DNA of 64,000 nt, taken from positions 1,885,384 to 1,949,383 of the forward strand of contig FN649741.1 of the NCBI GenBank assembly GCA_000310025.1, in the 5' to 3' direction. The stretch is from Ectocarpus siliculosus (lineage: Eukaryota; Sar; Phaeophyceae; Ectocarpales; Ectocarpaceae). A program made the position numbers and the translations under genes. Of the stretch, positions 23,111-33,845 are shown one piece after another. Within the stretch, counting starts at the first letter, position 1, and each line of letters opens with the position of its first letter. The notes beneath the pieces were generated by a model. That model made no database searches. It was given only the letters and a program-made list of their open reading frames with translations, and was not told the origin of the DNA.

Positions 23111-24289
23111 TATCCGTCTTTGCTGGGTGGTCTTTCGAGGTCTAGATCCACTTGCGGAACCTCGGCCTACCCCAGGGACGGGGGGGGCAGGCCGGGGAGG
23201 ATATTAATGATTGATTCCGGTGGCGATTTTTTACTGGCGGCGCCTGGAAAAAAAAGAAAAAAAATAGGGAGAAAGTCTAGGCCTTTCTCTCGACGACCAC
23301 GACGTCGATTCACAAGTGGGTTGCCGCACATGATGCAGAATAAGCAGGAAATGACCTGGATGTGTCTGCGCTCTGAATGACTGTCCCCTTTTGTCCACTC
23401 TCGGTGCTGTTTTGCAGCGCACAAGCAGCACTTGTCAAAAAAATCATCTTCATGTGCCTATCTATCTAGTCTATCTATCACTGCTGTAGCGTTTCAACAC
23501 AAACGCAAGTACGCCATCGTTCTCAACAGGAGGCCAGCGGTAGCACCACAGCGGTGATTCGAGCAACCAACATGTCGAGAGAGGTGGTGCCGCCTTGAGA
23601 TCCGCGCTTGTGATGATGTGTGCAGTGAAATATCCCGCCTGTTTAAACTCTGCTGCTGCTGCTGTTCACATGAATGAATTCTCAACGGCAAAAATCGAGC
23701 ATCAGATACCATCTCTGATCTGCCTGATCTCTGTCTCACCCAGTTGTTCGGCACCACGCCAGACCACCATACACAGAAGAACAGCAGCAGTTGCTAGAGT
23801 GTACTATGGTGCCACTGCGTCAGTGCGCCAACCGTTTGCATACATTGTTTGTTTGCGTCTGGCCATCATGCATCATCAAGCCGCTTCTTTCCTACAGCTA
23901 CAGCAGCAGCAGTAGCTGTCTGTGTGCTTGCGGCAAAGCAGAAGCAGCAGCAGCAGCGAGGGCGTGTTGCTTCCGTGTCCCACACACTCCTCCGCCTTCT
24001 CTGTGTGTTATGTGCTGTGTGCTGGGTATGCTGTGTCTGCTGTGTGTTGCCAAGATCGCAGGTGATGTGTGCCCCTCCTGTGCCCCTTTTCAAACGTGTC
24101 CCGTCACCGACGGCAGCCAAAGTACCAGTCTATTTCTAGTACAAAAAACATGTGTCCCGCTACCAACGGGAGGCTCCGACAGTAAAAAATCGCCATTCCG
24201 GTCTCGATCTTACCCGCAAACCCGCGGCTCAGATCCCATACATAGGGGTACAACAAAAAATAATTAAATTATTTCGCGCGAAGCGCGAA
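23111..24289. other. No recognisable gene
   Basis: CTG/CAG-rich DNA without a domain-bearing frame. A short palindrome of TTCGCGCGAAGCGCGAA type lies at about 24271-24288, immediately before the composite repeat. Confidence 0.45.
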
Positions 24290-24924
24290 AAAGAACGGGC
24301 GGAGAAAGAGACGCAGGCGCAATAGATATGGATGGAGCCTCAGAGAGGCCACACGACTACTACTGCACACGCTCACACCTCACCCAACACCACCAGTCAG
24401 CCGTGTACGCAGACTGCTGCTGTTTAGCAGCGCGGGGAAGAGTGAAAAAAGTGTTGTGTGGTGTGGACGAAGCTTTCATGAATCATCATCATCACCTGCT
24501 GCTGCTGCTCTGCTGCTGCTGCTGTCGCTGTGTGGATGATGTGCACCACTTACGCTCGTAGCAGCGGCAACGGGCCCTTAAAATCGCCCCCGACGCCCTC
24601 TATGTGTGTATGTATTTGGTCGCCTTGGCCTGCAGCGTGTGTACATCTCATTGTCTCTCTGTTTTTGCGCGGGTCTGTTGTGGATGGAGAGAAGATAGAT
24701 CCGCCCGGCGAAGATAGCCGCAGATTGATGGACTTGTGTGCACTTGCTTCACTCGCTTATACGCTCTAGCAGCAGGCAACGGGCTTCACAAATCGCTCTC
24801 GATGCATCGTATGTATGATGTGTTCCTTTGGCCGCCTTGGCCTGCAGCAGTTTGTACGTCTCATTGGGGTAGGGATGCACCACTTCTGTGTAGTAAGCTC
24901 AAAAGATCGGCCTGCAGTAGCAGT

Positions 24925-24969
<45 letters not shown>

Positions 24970-25260
24970 TTTGACCTGCGTCGCCTCCTTCGCTTGTGGT
25001 GCTGCCGACACAGCAGCCAACCGGCTCTAACAGTCGAACCCGACCTCCTATTATGTGTGCCTTTGGCTGCCCTTGGTCCACAGCAGTCTCGTGTGCTGCT
25101 GTACTGGTTGTCTCGCGTGTTGTCTACGTGTGTCATGTGCTGCTGCTGCTGTGCTACGTCTTTCGGAGGATTCCCGCTCGGCGGCGTGGCCATCGCCCAA
25201 TCAGCTGTCTCTGTACTACATAATGTACTACATAGTCGACATGTGATTGGTGGGAGGACT
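24290..25260 (+). repeat. CTG-rich composite repeat, copy 2
   Basis: It matches 16222-17093 in order: ATGGATGGAGCCTCAGAGAG, three diverged 170-200 bp units with GCAACGGGC and CCTTTGGC landmarks, then GGATTCCCGCTCGG and the end CATGTGATTGGTGGGAG. It carries a longer pure CAG run than copy 1. Both copies lie in the same orientation 8 kb apart. Confidence 0.75.
24914..24969. repeat. (CAG)n microsatellite
   Basis: About 18 CAG units with two TAG interruptions at the left edge, inside a unit of the composite repeat. Confidence 0.97.
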
Positions 25261-26859
25261 GGTATCTACCCGGCATGCCCCTCTAAAATATAGATATATA
25301 TTTTTTATTCTTCCGGTACAACATAATTTTTGCCCTACGTATGGGTGCTGTGTCAAACCCGCTGCTCCTCAGAATGGTGAGTAACACCGAAACCTTTCCT
25401 CTGCATTATTACCGTACTTGTGGTGGCTTGCGTGCTAGATCATGCTATTTAATTTTCCCATTTTGTCCCTCCGTGCCTCTGCGCTCTGCACTTAGCAGAA
25501 CGGTTCTTCTAACCTGGGCCCAGAGACATGGTTTGGCGGCGGGTGACTTAGCAGTACGTGACTACATGTAGCGACCAAGGGCGTACGGTGAGTATCTGTG
25601 AATTGGGGTAAAGCCTTTTCTTGTGCATCTTTGGACCAGTTGCGTCTTGCCTCAACATATTGGACCGTAGGTTGCCTGTTGCATAAGATACCACACCCGG
25701 TGATGACTCTCTACGAGTTCACATGTGGTCACGCGAGGTACGCATTGCGTGTAGGGGGTCTGAAATCTTACGTAAACCGTGTACTCAAGCAACTCAGAGC
25801 ACTTACAGAATTTTGTGGAGTGATACATCGCCCGTGCGATGAAGGCCTTTTGAAGCAAGAACCCATGGTGTTGTGGTTGTTGTTGCTGTTGTTGTCTTCA
25901 ACCGTTCCAGACGCCTCCGTGTACACGGAATAGAGGGGTAAAAAAATCGGGGAATATGGGGGGTGATAGCCAGGATGGCACACGCGTCCTCATCACGTGC
26001 TTTCCCGCATGCAGTCTCTCGCGCACTTGCCTTTGGAATGCCTCGTATAATGTGAACACGAACGGACGTGCCGGTAAAACCGCTGTGCGCGCAAGAAAGA
26101 AGACAGCACGCTTGTACCTCAACGATGAAGAGACAACCACCACACCATGTATGCCAGACTTGCTTTCATGATTCAAGCTGGAATGGGGCCCAGGCATTCA
26201 TTTGCCCGCAAGAAATTAACCAAAGCTACGTAGAGCAGGTGGCGTCTCATGGTGGCTCGAATTGCAGCTATTAATAGCTGTGGTTGACTCGACCGTGGCA
26301 TGCACATACACAGCAATACCAGACTCCCGAGCGAAGAAAACAGCACAGTAACAACGATGTTCAATAGTCGTAACTGTGGAAGTCTCGGCAGTAGCAGATT
26401 CTGTTGTGCGGCCTCAGTAGTACATGTGTTGGCATGCTCGTCTCAGCGTGTGGGGAGAGCGTTTTTATTTACTAGAATGGAACGTGGAGCAGCCGAGTCT
26501 GACACGCTGTAGTCTGATCCGCTAGACTTTCAGCAGTGCATAGTCCTGTTTTTTTTTTTGTGTGTGTGTATTGGCTTGATGAACAGAGGTACAGAGGTAT
26601 TTGATACAGCCACATGAGATACACACAACAACACGCACTCGCCGCTACGCAGCAACACTGATACTGATACATGTATACCGCTATGCTGCTGTGCTGCTGC
26701 ACACCTCTCAAAGTTTCACCTCGTGCAGGTGTCCACTCTGTGCGTTGTGTGTGTCCACGCCCGGCTCCGTGTCCATCTCTTCTTGCTTCCAGTTTGCTGC
26801 CAGTGGTAGAGTGTAGATCACCACGGTCTCTCCATCCCTTGCATCACCCTTCCCCCTCG

Positions 26860-26957
<98 letters not shown>

Positions 26958-29900
26958 GCCACATAATATTGCGGCTGTCAACCATTTCGGCTTCAGTTCA
27001 ACCAAATTCAAGGCTTCCTTTTCTTTGTTTTTCTTCGTCGCCTTAGTTGGCGCATCATCGGTAAAAAGCCAAGCGACAGCCCGCCTTCTTCTGAGTCAAT
27101 TAGTTTTGATAGACTGTCTTGTCCCTGCCAGTCGACGCGCCCATATTGTGTTCTTCTGCGCCTGTCTGTCTTATTCCACGCGAGAACTTTCTGCCGCCTA
27201 GTGCGCATCGGTGAAGTGCGACGGCGCAAAATGGAATGGATCTGGGTCAATTCCCAGTGCCAACCACGAACGTCGGGAAGGTACACGTTACACAAACTTC
27301 ACCTTCACTATTCCCCCGTCAAAAAAACACGATCAAATCATGGATGTGGCGCGATTTCAACGTGTATAGAAGTATCTTGGAATCGCTTTCTTCACCGTGG
27401 CGGCGGAAGCCGCCTCAAACCTCGTGTATGGTAGGCGCTCAGCAATATCCTGCAGAGTAGTTATGATGGAATCAATGCCGTGCTTTGCGTTCACGTGTTG
27501 ACTGGGCAGATCGAGGTGGGGGTGCACAGCTTGCAAGGCAAGGGGAGATCTTGCTAGGCAGGTGTTCGGTCATACACGCTGGACAAGCATTCCGCGTTTA
27601 TCAAGACGAAGGGCAAGGTCGCTGTCCGCGACCGCTACTACCCTCGAGACCAAAGGCAAGAAACGTGTTGTACAGAACATTGCGCTAACACGCTCGTTGG
27701 TGCTGTGCATGTGAACAAGCTCGGTCCAGCGTCGTGCACAGGATTCCTAAAGAGCGAAAACTTTGGGGTTGCTTGATGGAAGGATGGGCTTTTTGCTGAT
27801 GCTGTCCATGTGCCACATGATCGTCGCTGCTGTTATATTTTGTTCGCCATGTAGTTGCCTTGCGTTGGTCACCGGCCGTGATTGTTTTTCGTCATGTCTG
27901 GAGGCCTCCCGCCCGTGCGTGCACGTTCTAACGATGACGTGGGCACCTTCGTGGCTAGATGATGATGCCACAACTGAACGAGTTTGCAAGGCCTAATGTG
28001 TGGGCCCTCGGCTTCGGTCCCTATGTCCCCGGTGTTGCGGTGAAGAAGGGATACAATAAGTGCAGATGGGGTGTGAACCACATGCCTTCTTTCATGTCTT
28101 GACTCTGGGGATACTGTAAAGTAGATAACAAAAGCTTTTTTTTGTCGCGGAAGGAAAATGGAGCGATTATATTGTTTGTTTACATGATCGGTGGTCTCCG
28201 ATCGTTGTGTGTTTTCAGCAATAGACACATAGACACTCGTTCGCGTAGAAGTTCGCCGATGCCCCCCCCCCCCCTTTCCCACTCCCTCTCTCTCTCTTGC
28301 GTGTTTGTTGGCGTTGTGCTACAGCGGGTGGTGTGTGGGTACGTACCTAGCAGCGGCCGCGGAACCCTACCTTGAACGCGCGAAACCTCTTATGCCACAT
28401 CCCGGCCCGACACCTACTACTTGTTACTGTGAACCAGGTGCTCGTTCCCGTGGGCACCTCAGTCATCGATGATATGTGGGCGGCTCTCAGGAGCTAGCGC
28501 GATGAGTACAACGATGTGGCGATGGACGGCTAAGGATCCTTACCGGAGTCGCCTGCGGTGGGGTCAACGCCCTCGGCCGCGCTAGAGCCTGGATCAGCGA
28601 GCGTACAAGCCCCGCAGCGGGCGGCGGAAGAAAGGGTGATCAGCGATTCAACAAGAAGCGAGTGTTGAGTACTCGTAGACCTCAACGCCGAAGTGGTCTT
28701 GTGCAGGTGCAGGTCGTTTGCCGTGTTTTGTTGCTGGTTTTTCGTGATCATAATAATGTTTTCTTTTGTTATTGTTTTTGTGATGTGGCTTGTTGTTTCC
28801 AAAGTCAAAGTAAAATGCCTTGTAGACCCCAACCGAAAACGTTCGAGCCTGTGCACGCAACAACGCTTCTCCGGATATTTCTACCGCTTCGGAGGGGAAG
28901 AAAAAGTTGGATGTTGAACAGGCGGTGTGTTGTTCGTCTCGTCTCCTAAGAAATCTTGAAGTCAGAAAAACCTCTCTGACAAATGGCGCAACCGTCCAAC
29001 GCGTCGTCCTTCAATGCTGTTCCGTTGCTTTGGCAAAGGCACAGCCGATGACAGGCGTACGCGTATCTCTCACTTCGTAAGTAAGCGTAGCGATATCAAC
29101 CTTTCGGGTGCAAACGGATTGGGTATGACGTGGTTCACTAAGAAATAGATCCGTCGCACACGACTGGGCTCTGGTCGAATTTTCTTCTCGTTTACCTGTT
29201 TTTTTCTTGAAAGTAGAGTTTAAGTGCGTCTGTCTATTCGTTTGATTGCCTCTCCTCTTCCTTTCTTCTCTATTTGTTGTACATGCTACTGTTCTCTTTC
29301 GAGGTCCACTTTCCTCCTCTGCGTCGTACCAGGGTCGTTGTTGCGTGTGTGTTTTAGTTGATCGTGTTCGGAACGTAGAGGAGACAGCAGCAGGTCCAAT
29401 CTACACCGGGATCCTGTGCGGGGGCGGGAGGGATTTTTTTTTTGTGTTGGAAAGCGCGCGCGTTGGGGGGGGGCGGTTCGGGCGGGGAGGGGGAGGGGGA
29501 GGGGGGGGATGAATAACTGTCGTTGCCCCAGAAAACAAATCGCAACACGCAGCCTATCGCAGGCACAGGTATGCCCCGGGTTTCTCGTGGTATGCGGTGT
29601 GAACGCAACGGCATTTATGCGCATGACTGTATTTCCGGACGTCCCTCTGCTTGTATACCACGTACGCGCAGCTCTCGCGTGCTTCCGGTTGTTGACGTGT
29701 CTATCACGCCCCAGGTGACGCTACTGCTGCAACCGTTCAATCGTGTTGACCCCACCCCTTCACACAGGTTGTTCGAGGCGATGGTCTCTGTGTGGAACTA
29801 CAACATGAAGCAGGAGGCGAAAACAACCAAGGTCGACTGCATCAAAACCGCGAAGTTGCTTCTCCGGCCCTACAAGCAAGTGGAGAATGATGCGGCGTAG

Positions 29901-31159
29901 AATGTTGCCATTGTTATTCCCTGCTTCTGGTGGTGAGTCTTTGACGTGGACGGACGCGGGGCGGGCTGTGGAATTTATTGTGTGACAACCTTTGTACAGG
30001 CAGACGCTATCTTGCTTCGTCACGCAAGTTAGCGGTTGGCAGAGTTTGGTTGCGGTTTAGACTCGTTTGCGTTTGCGCACGCCAGGAGTAGTTAAGCAGG
30101 AACCGTCCGCGCTGATTCATTGGTATCTGTTCCATCATTTTGTTTTGAATTGCTATTGGTAACGTTTTATTTTCTTGTAGTAACAGATTGCCGGCCACAA
30201 ACAAGGTTGATTGTGTTGTGAAGATTTGCTGAAAATCGTTGGCCGACTCTGTTATTGTTTTTCGTGGTGGCGACTCGTACGCACCATATTTTGTGCTTGG
30301 GTTATTGTCTGTGGAACATTGCTTCCGTTGTGAGATGTTTCTGCGACAACCGTGTGTGTTTGTTTACGAAAATGTTTCTCACCTCTTGCACACGCGTCAC
30401 GTGCGTGCCACAGAGCCAGAGGCGTGTTGTGAAGGACTGCGACCAGCTGTGGGTTTTGGGTTACTTCGCATATTACTCAACGGGTTGGTTGCGTTTGCTG
30501 GTGCGTGGGTACTTTTTTTTTCGTCATAGTAATCTAGAGAACCCGGTCTGTGCGGCTCGTTCGCGTCGCCTTTTTCTTTGTGCGCCAATTTGCGCTTGTG
30601 GTGATGAAGTGTGGAATTATGAGAGTTGTATGGTGATTTGTGCGCTAGTTTCGCGGTTTGGGGCGCGGAAATCCCCCTGGAGGTTGTGAGATTCGTCGTA
30701 GCCGACGTACCACGGTTTTGTGAGCGTAGTACATTGTCTGAAAACTCTCACACCGCGACAAGCTTTTGTTTGTGTTCTTTTTTTTTGTCCCGGTGCCGTC
30801 GTTCAAGGAGGTTCTACCACCTATAATGGCCGGATTCTGGAACGCTGTGATCCCACTGCAAACAAGCGTCCCGGTCTGATTTCGTTGTGGAGGACGCCTC
30901 AAGCAGGGAATAGACGAGCAAGCAGAAAATGGGCCAGCGTCGTCAAAACGTGCGTGGTGTAGGTGGGGAGTTGATAACGCGTGAAGGTTTGTTTGGGAGT
31001 TTTTGGTTGACCGGTTGAGTTGGTTTGGGTCGGCACTCTCATGAGTCGTGCGACGGACGAGCAAACAAGTAGTTGAGGCGGTGCTCGTATCAGGTCCTCT
31101 TTGTTTCGTGCGAGATGTAGGGTTGTTTTAGTACATGGGTCCAAACTCTTAGATGAGTC
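25261..31159. other. Large stretch with no recognised gene
   Basis: Moderate open frames exist, for example 25598-25933 (111 codons), 29523-29900 (125 codons, ending LLLRPYKQVENDAA) and 30239-30529 (96 codons, hydrophobic), all on the plus strand. None carries a motif I can assign and no splice chain could be built. The short plus frame 27962-28099 (MMPQLNEFARPNVW start) looks protein-like but stands alone. Fragments of a decayed gene or element are possible. Confidence 0.35.
26864..26954. repeat. (TC)n microsatellite, about 45 units
   Basis: 91 bases of pure TC repeat without an interruption, the longest simple repeat in the window. Confidence 0.99.
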
Positions 31160-31631
31160 CTCCACAATGTTGGGTCGGGGGGCGTTGTCCAACGTCCTCG
31201 TTTTTTCGGGATTGTAGCAATGTGCACTTTTTTTCCTCACACGAGGCCCATTTTCTTGTCGAATCTTGGGCAACCCCTTTCCCTCGAACCCTGCTCAACC
31301 CTCTCGGAAAATCTGTACCTTGCCCAAGGTTTGGTTGGAGGACGTTGTCCAACATGGTCGATTTCTCGGACCTTGTCTAATGTGCATTTTTTTACCTTGC
31401 ACAAGGCCCATTTTCTTGTCGAACCTTGGGCAACCCCTTTCCCTCGAACCCTGCTCAACCCTCTCGGAAAATCTGTACCTTGCCCAAGGTTTGGTTGGAG
31501 GACGTTGTCCAACATGGTCGATTTCTCGGGCCTTGTCTAATGTGCACTTTTTTTGGGGGGTTACCTTGCACAAGGTCAAACCTTTTCACGTTATGGCACC
31601 TTGGCCAAGGGGGGGGTAGCGTCCACCTGTG
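31160..31631. repeat. 160-bp tandem repeat ending in a CAAGGT-type element end
   Basis: Landmarks TGTGCAC/T recur at 31221, 31381 and 31541, giving a 160-bp period over nearly three units. Each unit has GGACGTTGTCCAAC, CTTGTCGAACCTTGGGCAAC, CTGCTCAACCCTCTCGGAAA and ACCTTGCCCAAGGT. Units two and three are almost identical. The right edge GTAGCGTCCACCTGTG is the inverted end of the element starting at 12879, which links the two CAAGGT-rich loci to one transposon family. Confidence 0.85.
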
Positions 31632-31633
31632 TA

Positions 31634-31760
31634 TCCACTTGGCCAGGAGCGGAAGCGAGAGAACAACTCACTTACTTGCAAGAATAGCTCGCCTACGCCG
31701 GGATTCGAACCCCTGACCTGACCTCTAGAAGGTTACGAGGCTACCATAGTCCACCGGGGC
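31634..31760 (-). mobile_element. tRNA-derived SINE, family 1, copy 1
   Basis: On the minus strand it starts GCCCCGGTGGACTATGGTAG, has the perfect B box GGTTCGAATCC about 50 bp later, then a body with CGCTTCCGCTCC. It ends TGGCCAAGTGGATA, itself a good second A box. A TA-flanked transposon end (CACAGGTGGACGC) abuts it exactly at that point. The first and last stems do not pair as in a tRNA gene, so it is a retroposon and not a tRNA gene. Confidence 0.75.
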
Positions 31761-31777
31761 GACCGGCCGTACATCCC

Positions 31778-32059
31778 ATGGTTGGAGGGGAAAAGGAGTT
31801 GGGAAGATTCCTGCGGGGGAAATGATTGATGAAAGGGTCTCTTTTCCCGTCAGGTCAGGGTACATTTATTTCCGAAAACAGGGTACAGTTGCTGAGAAAA
31901 GTAGTCACGGCAGGGTATATACCCTGCGCCTTTTCGGACGCACCGGGGTGAAATTGGGCGCTGACCAATGATATGAGTGCGTTTACTGCTGTTAATGACT
32001 GTGTATACCCAGGTGTGTCGCTTTTCGACCAGGGTATACCCTGTTGTGTCGTTTTCCCA
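31778..32059 (+). repeat. Direct repeat, uninterrupted copy (other copy 33450-33829)
   Basis: From ATGGTTGGAGGGGAAAAGGA to CCCTGTTGTGTCGTTTTCCC it matches 33450-33829. It contains an inner palindromic GGGTATATACCC and repeated CAGGGTA/TACCCTG motifs. This copy lacks the 100-bp insert of the other copy and so serves as the empty site. Confidence 0.9.
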
Positions 32060-32133
32060 AAAACTATGTTTCATATCCCGAGATGCGCAGTTGTTCTAGA
32101 TCTCCAGAAATATATATCAAACCAGTACTGGTG

Positions 32134-32266
32134 GCCCCGGTGGTCTAGTTGGTACCCTCGAAACCTTCGAGGTCAGGTCAGGGGTTCGAATCCCGGCGTA
32201 TGCGAGTTTTCCTGCAAAGTGAGTTTTATCGCTTCCGCTCCTCCCTGGGCCTAGTGGATAGCGCTA
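32134..32266 (+). mobile_element. tRNA-derived SINE, family 1, copy 2
   Basis: It starts GCCCCGGTGGTCTAGTTGGT with the consensus A box TGGTCTAGTTGG and the B box GGTTCGAATCC. The body shares GCGAG, GTGAGTT and CGCTTCCGCTCCT with copy 1 and ends GGGCCTAGTGGATAGCGC, again like a second tRNA start. A different TA-flanked transposon end (CAGAACGCGCCACC) cuts in right there. Confidence 0.8.
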
Positions 32267-32669
32267 TACAGAACGCGCCACCACTTAAGGGCGTGGGGGG
32301 GATCGCAGTAAGTACCTCCTCTTAAAAAAAACAGGAAACGCCTGCATATCTCGGTTTTCCAAAGTCTCTAACTCCAGTGCGAAACTACCATCATCGTAAA
32401 TTAACCGCCCGCAGCGGTCGCTTGTGTACAATGTTAGTAGCTGAGGTTGTACCCCTTGCGATACACTACAGACTTAGCGCTAGTTCGTGTGTACACAGAG
32501 GGAAGAGAGTGCTGAACTCTTCTCGCATTAAAAATTGAAGGCGAAGTACCGCAGGAGGGGAGGGTAGAGAGAGGCTCTTCTGTGTGACCACGGGTTGGAA
32601 TGAACAATAAACGGCACTAGTGCTGTGAGCGCTGATTTGAAGTGAAGAACAGAAAGAAAAAAAAAATGG

Positions 32670-33447
32670 GATACCAAACGGCGAATCTTCCCACCCAATA
32701 ACAACCATGGCAACGGGGCAGGAACCAGTTTCCGCCCCTGCGAAACAACACCAACCATCAACTCTTCCGCTCGAAATCGACAATGGCCGGGCAACACCCC
32801 GGCACAATTGTTCCGTTTGGAAACATGCACACACGCGTACAATACCCCGTGGACTACTGCTTGCTGCAGTCTATGTGCGGGTCACGCTATGAAGGCGGAC
32901 CGATTCAGCATGGTTGAGACATGAATGTATATATATGCATGTGCCAATGTGTGGCGTTGTGCTGGCGGCGAGCTCGCGCCCGCAGAGAGGGTGGAGGGGA
33001 GAGGCAGGACCAGCACACACAGACATGCCCTTGACATCGATCACGCACACACGAGTCTTATCCTTACTCTAGCAGCAGGACACTGCTGTGTCGTCCAACT
33101 CAATCACCCTCCCTGTCGGTAGAAAGAAGAAAGAGTGCTGCTCGCGTTGTATTTCATCAGCTCATCCCGCTGAAGCCTGTCGTCCTCTCACTACATTTTG
33201 ATTGATTGGTCGGCTTGGTTGGCTGGTAAGCGTGACCGCTGCTGCTACTACTCCACTACTCCACGGGGTATTGTACTCGTGTGTGCATGTTTCCAAACGG
33301 GGCAATTGTGGTGGGGTGTTGCCCGGCCATTCATTGTTGATTTCGAGCGGAAGAGTTGATGGTTGGTGTTGTTTCGCAGGGGCGGAAACTGATTCCTGCC
33401 CGGTTGCCACGGTTGTTATTCGGCTGGAAGATTCGCCGTTTGGTATC
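32670..33447. repeat. Foldback element with 219-bp arms
   Basis: Left arm 32670-32888 and right arm 33229-33447 are reverse complements at roughly 90 percent, starting GATACCAAACGGCGAATC and ending GGTCACGCT at a 340-bp loop. The loop holds GT/CA-rich sequence. Frames across the arms mirror each other and are not genes. Confidence 0.88.
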
Positions 33448-33449
33448 TA

Positions 33450-33829
33450 ATGGTTGGATGGAGGGGAAAAGGAGTTGTGAAGATTCCTGCGGGGGAAATG
33501 ATTGATGAAAGGGTCTCTTTTCCCGTCAGGTCAGGGTACATTTCCCAAAACAGGGTACAGTCGAGTGTTGGATCAGTACGGACATACGAAGGCACTGGGT
33601 AGAGTGAGATCGGAACGGTTTTTAATGTGAAGACAGCAACAACAACAACAACAACAACAGTTGCTGAGAAAAGTAGTCACGGCAGGGTATACCCTGCGCC
33701 TTTTCGGACGCACCGGGGTGAAATTGGGCGCTGACCAATGATATGAGTGAATTTACTGCTGTTAATGACTGTGTACCCAGGTGTGTCGCTTTTCGACCAG
33801 GGTATACCCTGTTGTGTCGTTTTCCCGAC
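33450..33829 (+). repeat. Direct repeat, copy carrying a 100-bp insert
   Basis: Matches 31778-32059 on both sides of an insertion at 33561-33660. Outside the insert the two copies differ at few positions (a short missing ATTTATT-type stretch, GTATATACCC against GTATACCC), so the duplication is fairly recent. Confidence 0.9.
33561..33660 (+). mobile_element. 5'-truncated LINE-end insert with (CAA)n tail and ACAG duplication
   Basis: The insert begins TCGAGTGTTGGATCAGTACG and ends with about seven CAA units. ACAG stands on both sides (33557-33560 and 33657-33660) but only once in the empty copy at 31885-31888. That is direct evidence of insertion with a 4-bp target duplication. Its sequence equals the reverse complement of 18624-18714. 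Confidence 0.85.
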
Positions 33830-33845
33830 AAGAACATCAACCAAG

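Noticed and set aside
26671-27201. 176-codon frame with a long Leu/Ser repeat
   Set aside because: Produced by the TC microsatellite.
27200-31150. Possible old virus-like or large DNA element
   Set aside because: No capsid, polymerase, integrase or terminal repeat could be recognised; only isolated short frames.
31686-32210. Two apparent tRNA genes with excellent A and B boxes
   Set aside because: The 5' GCCCCGG does not pair with the sequence after the T arm, and both copies continue into a shared body; they are tRNA-derived SINEs.
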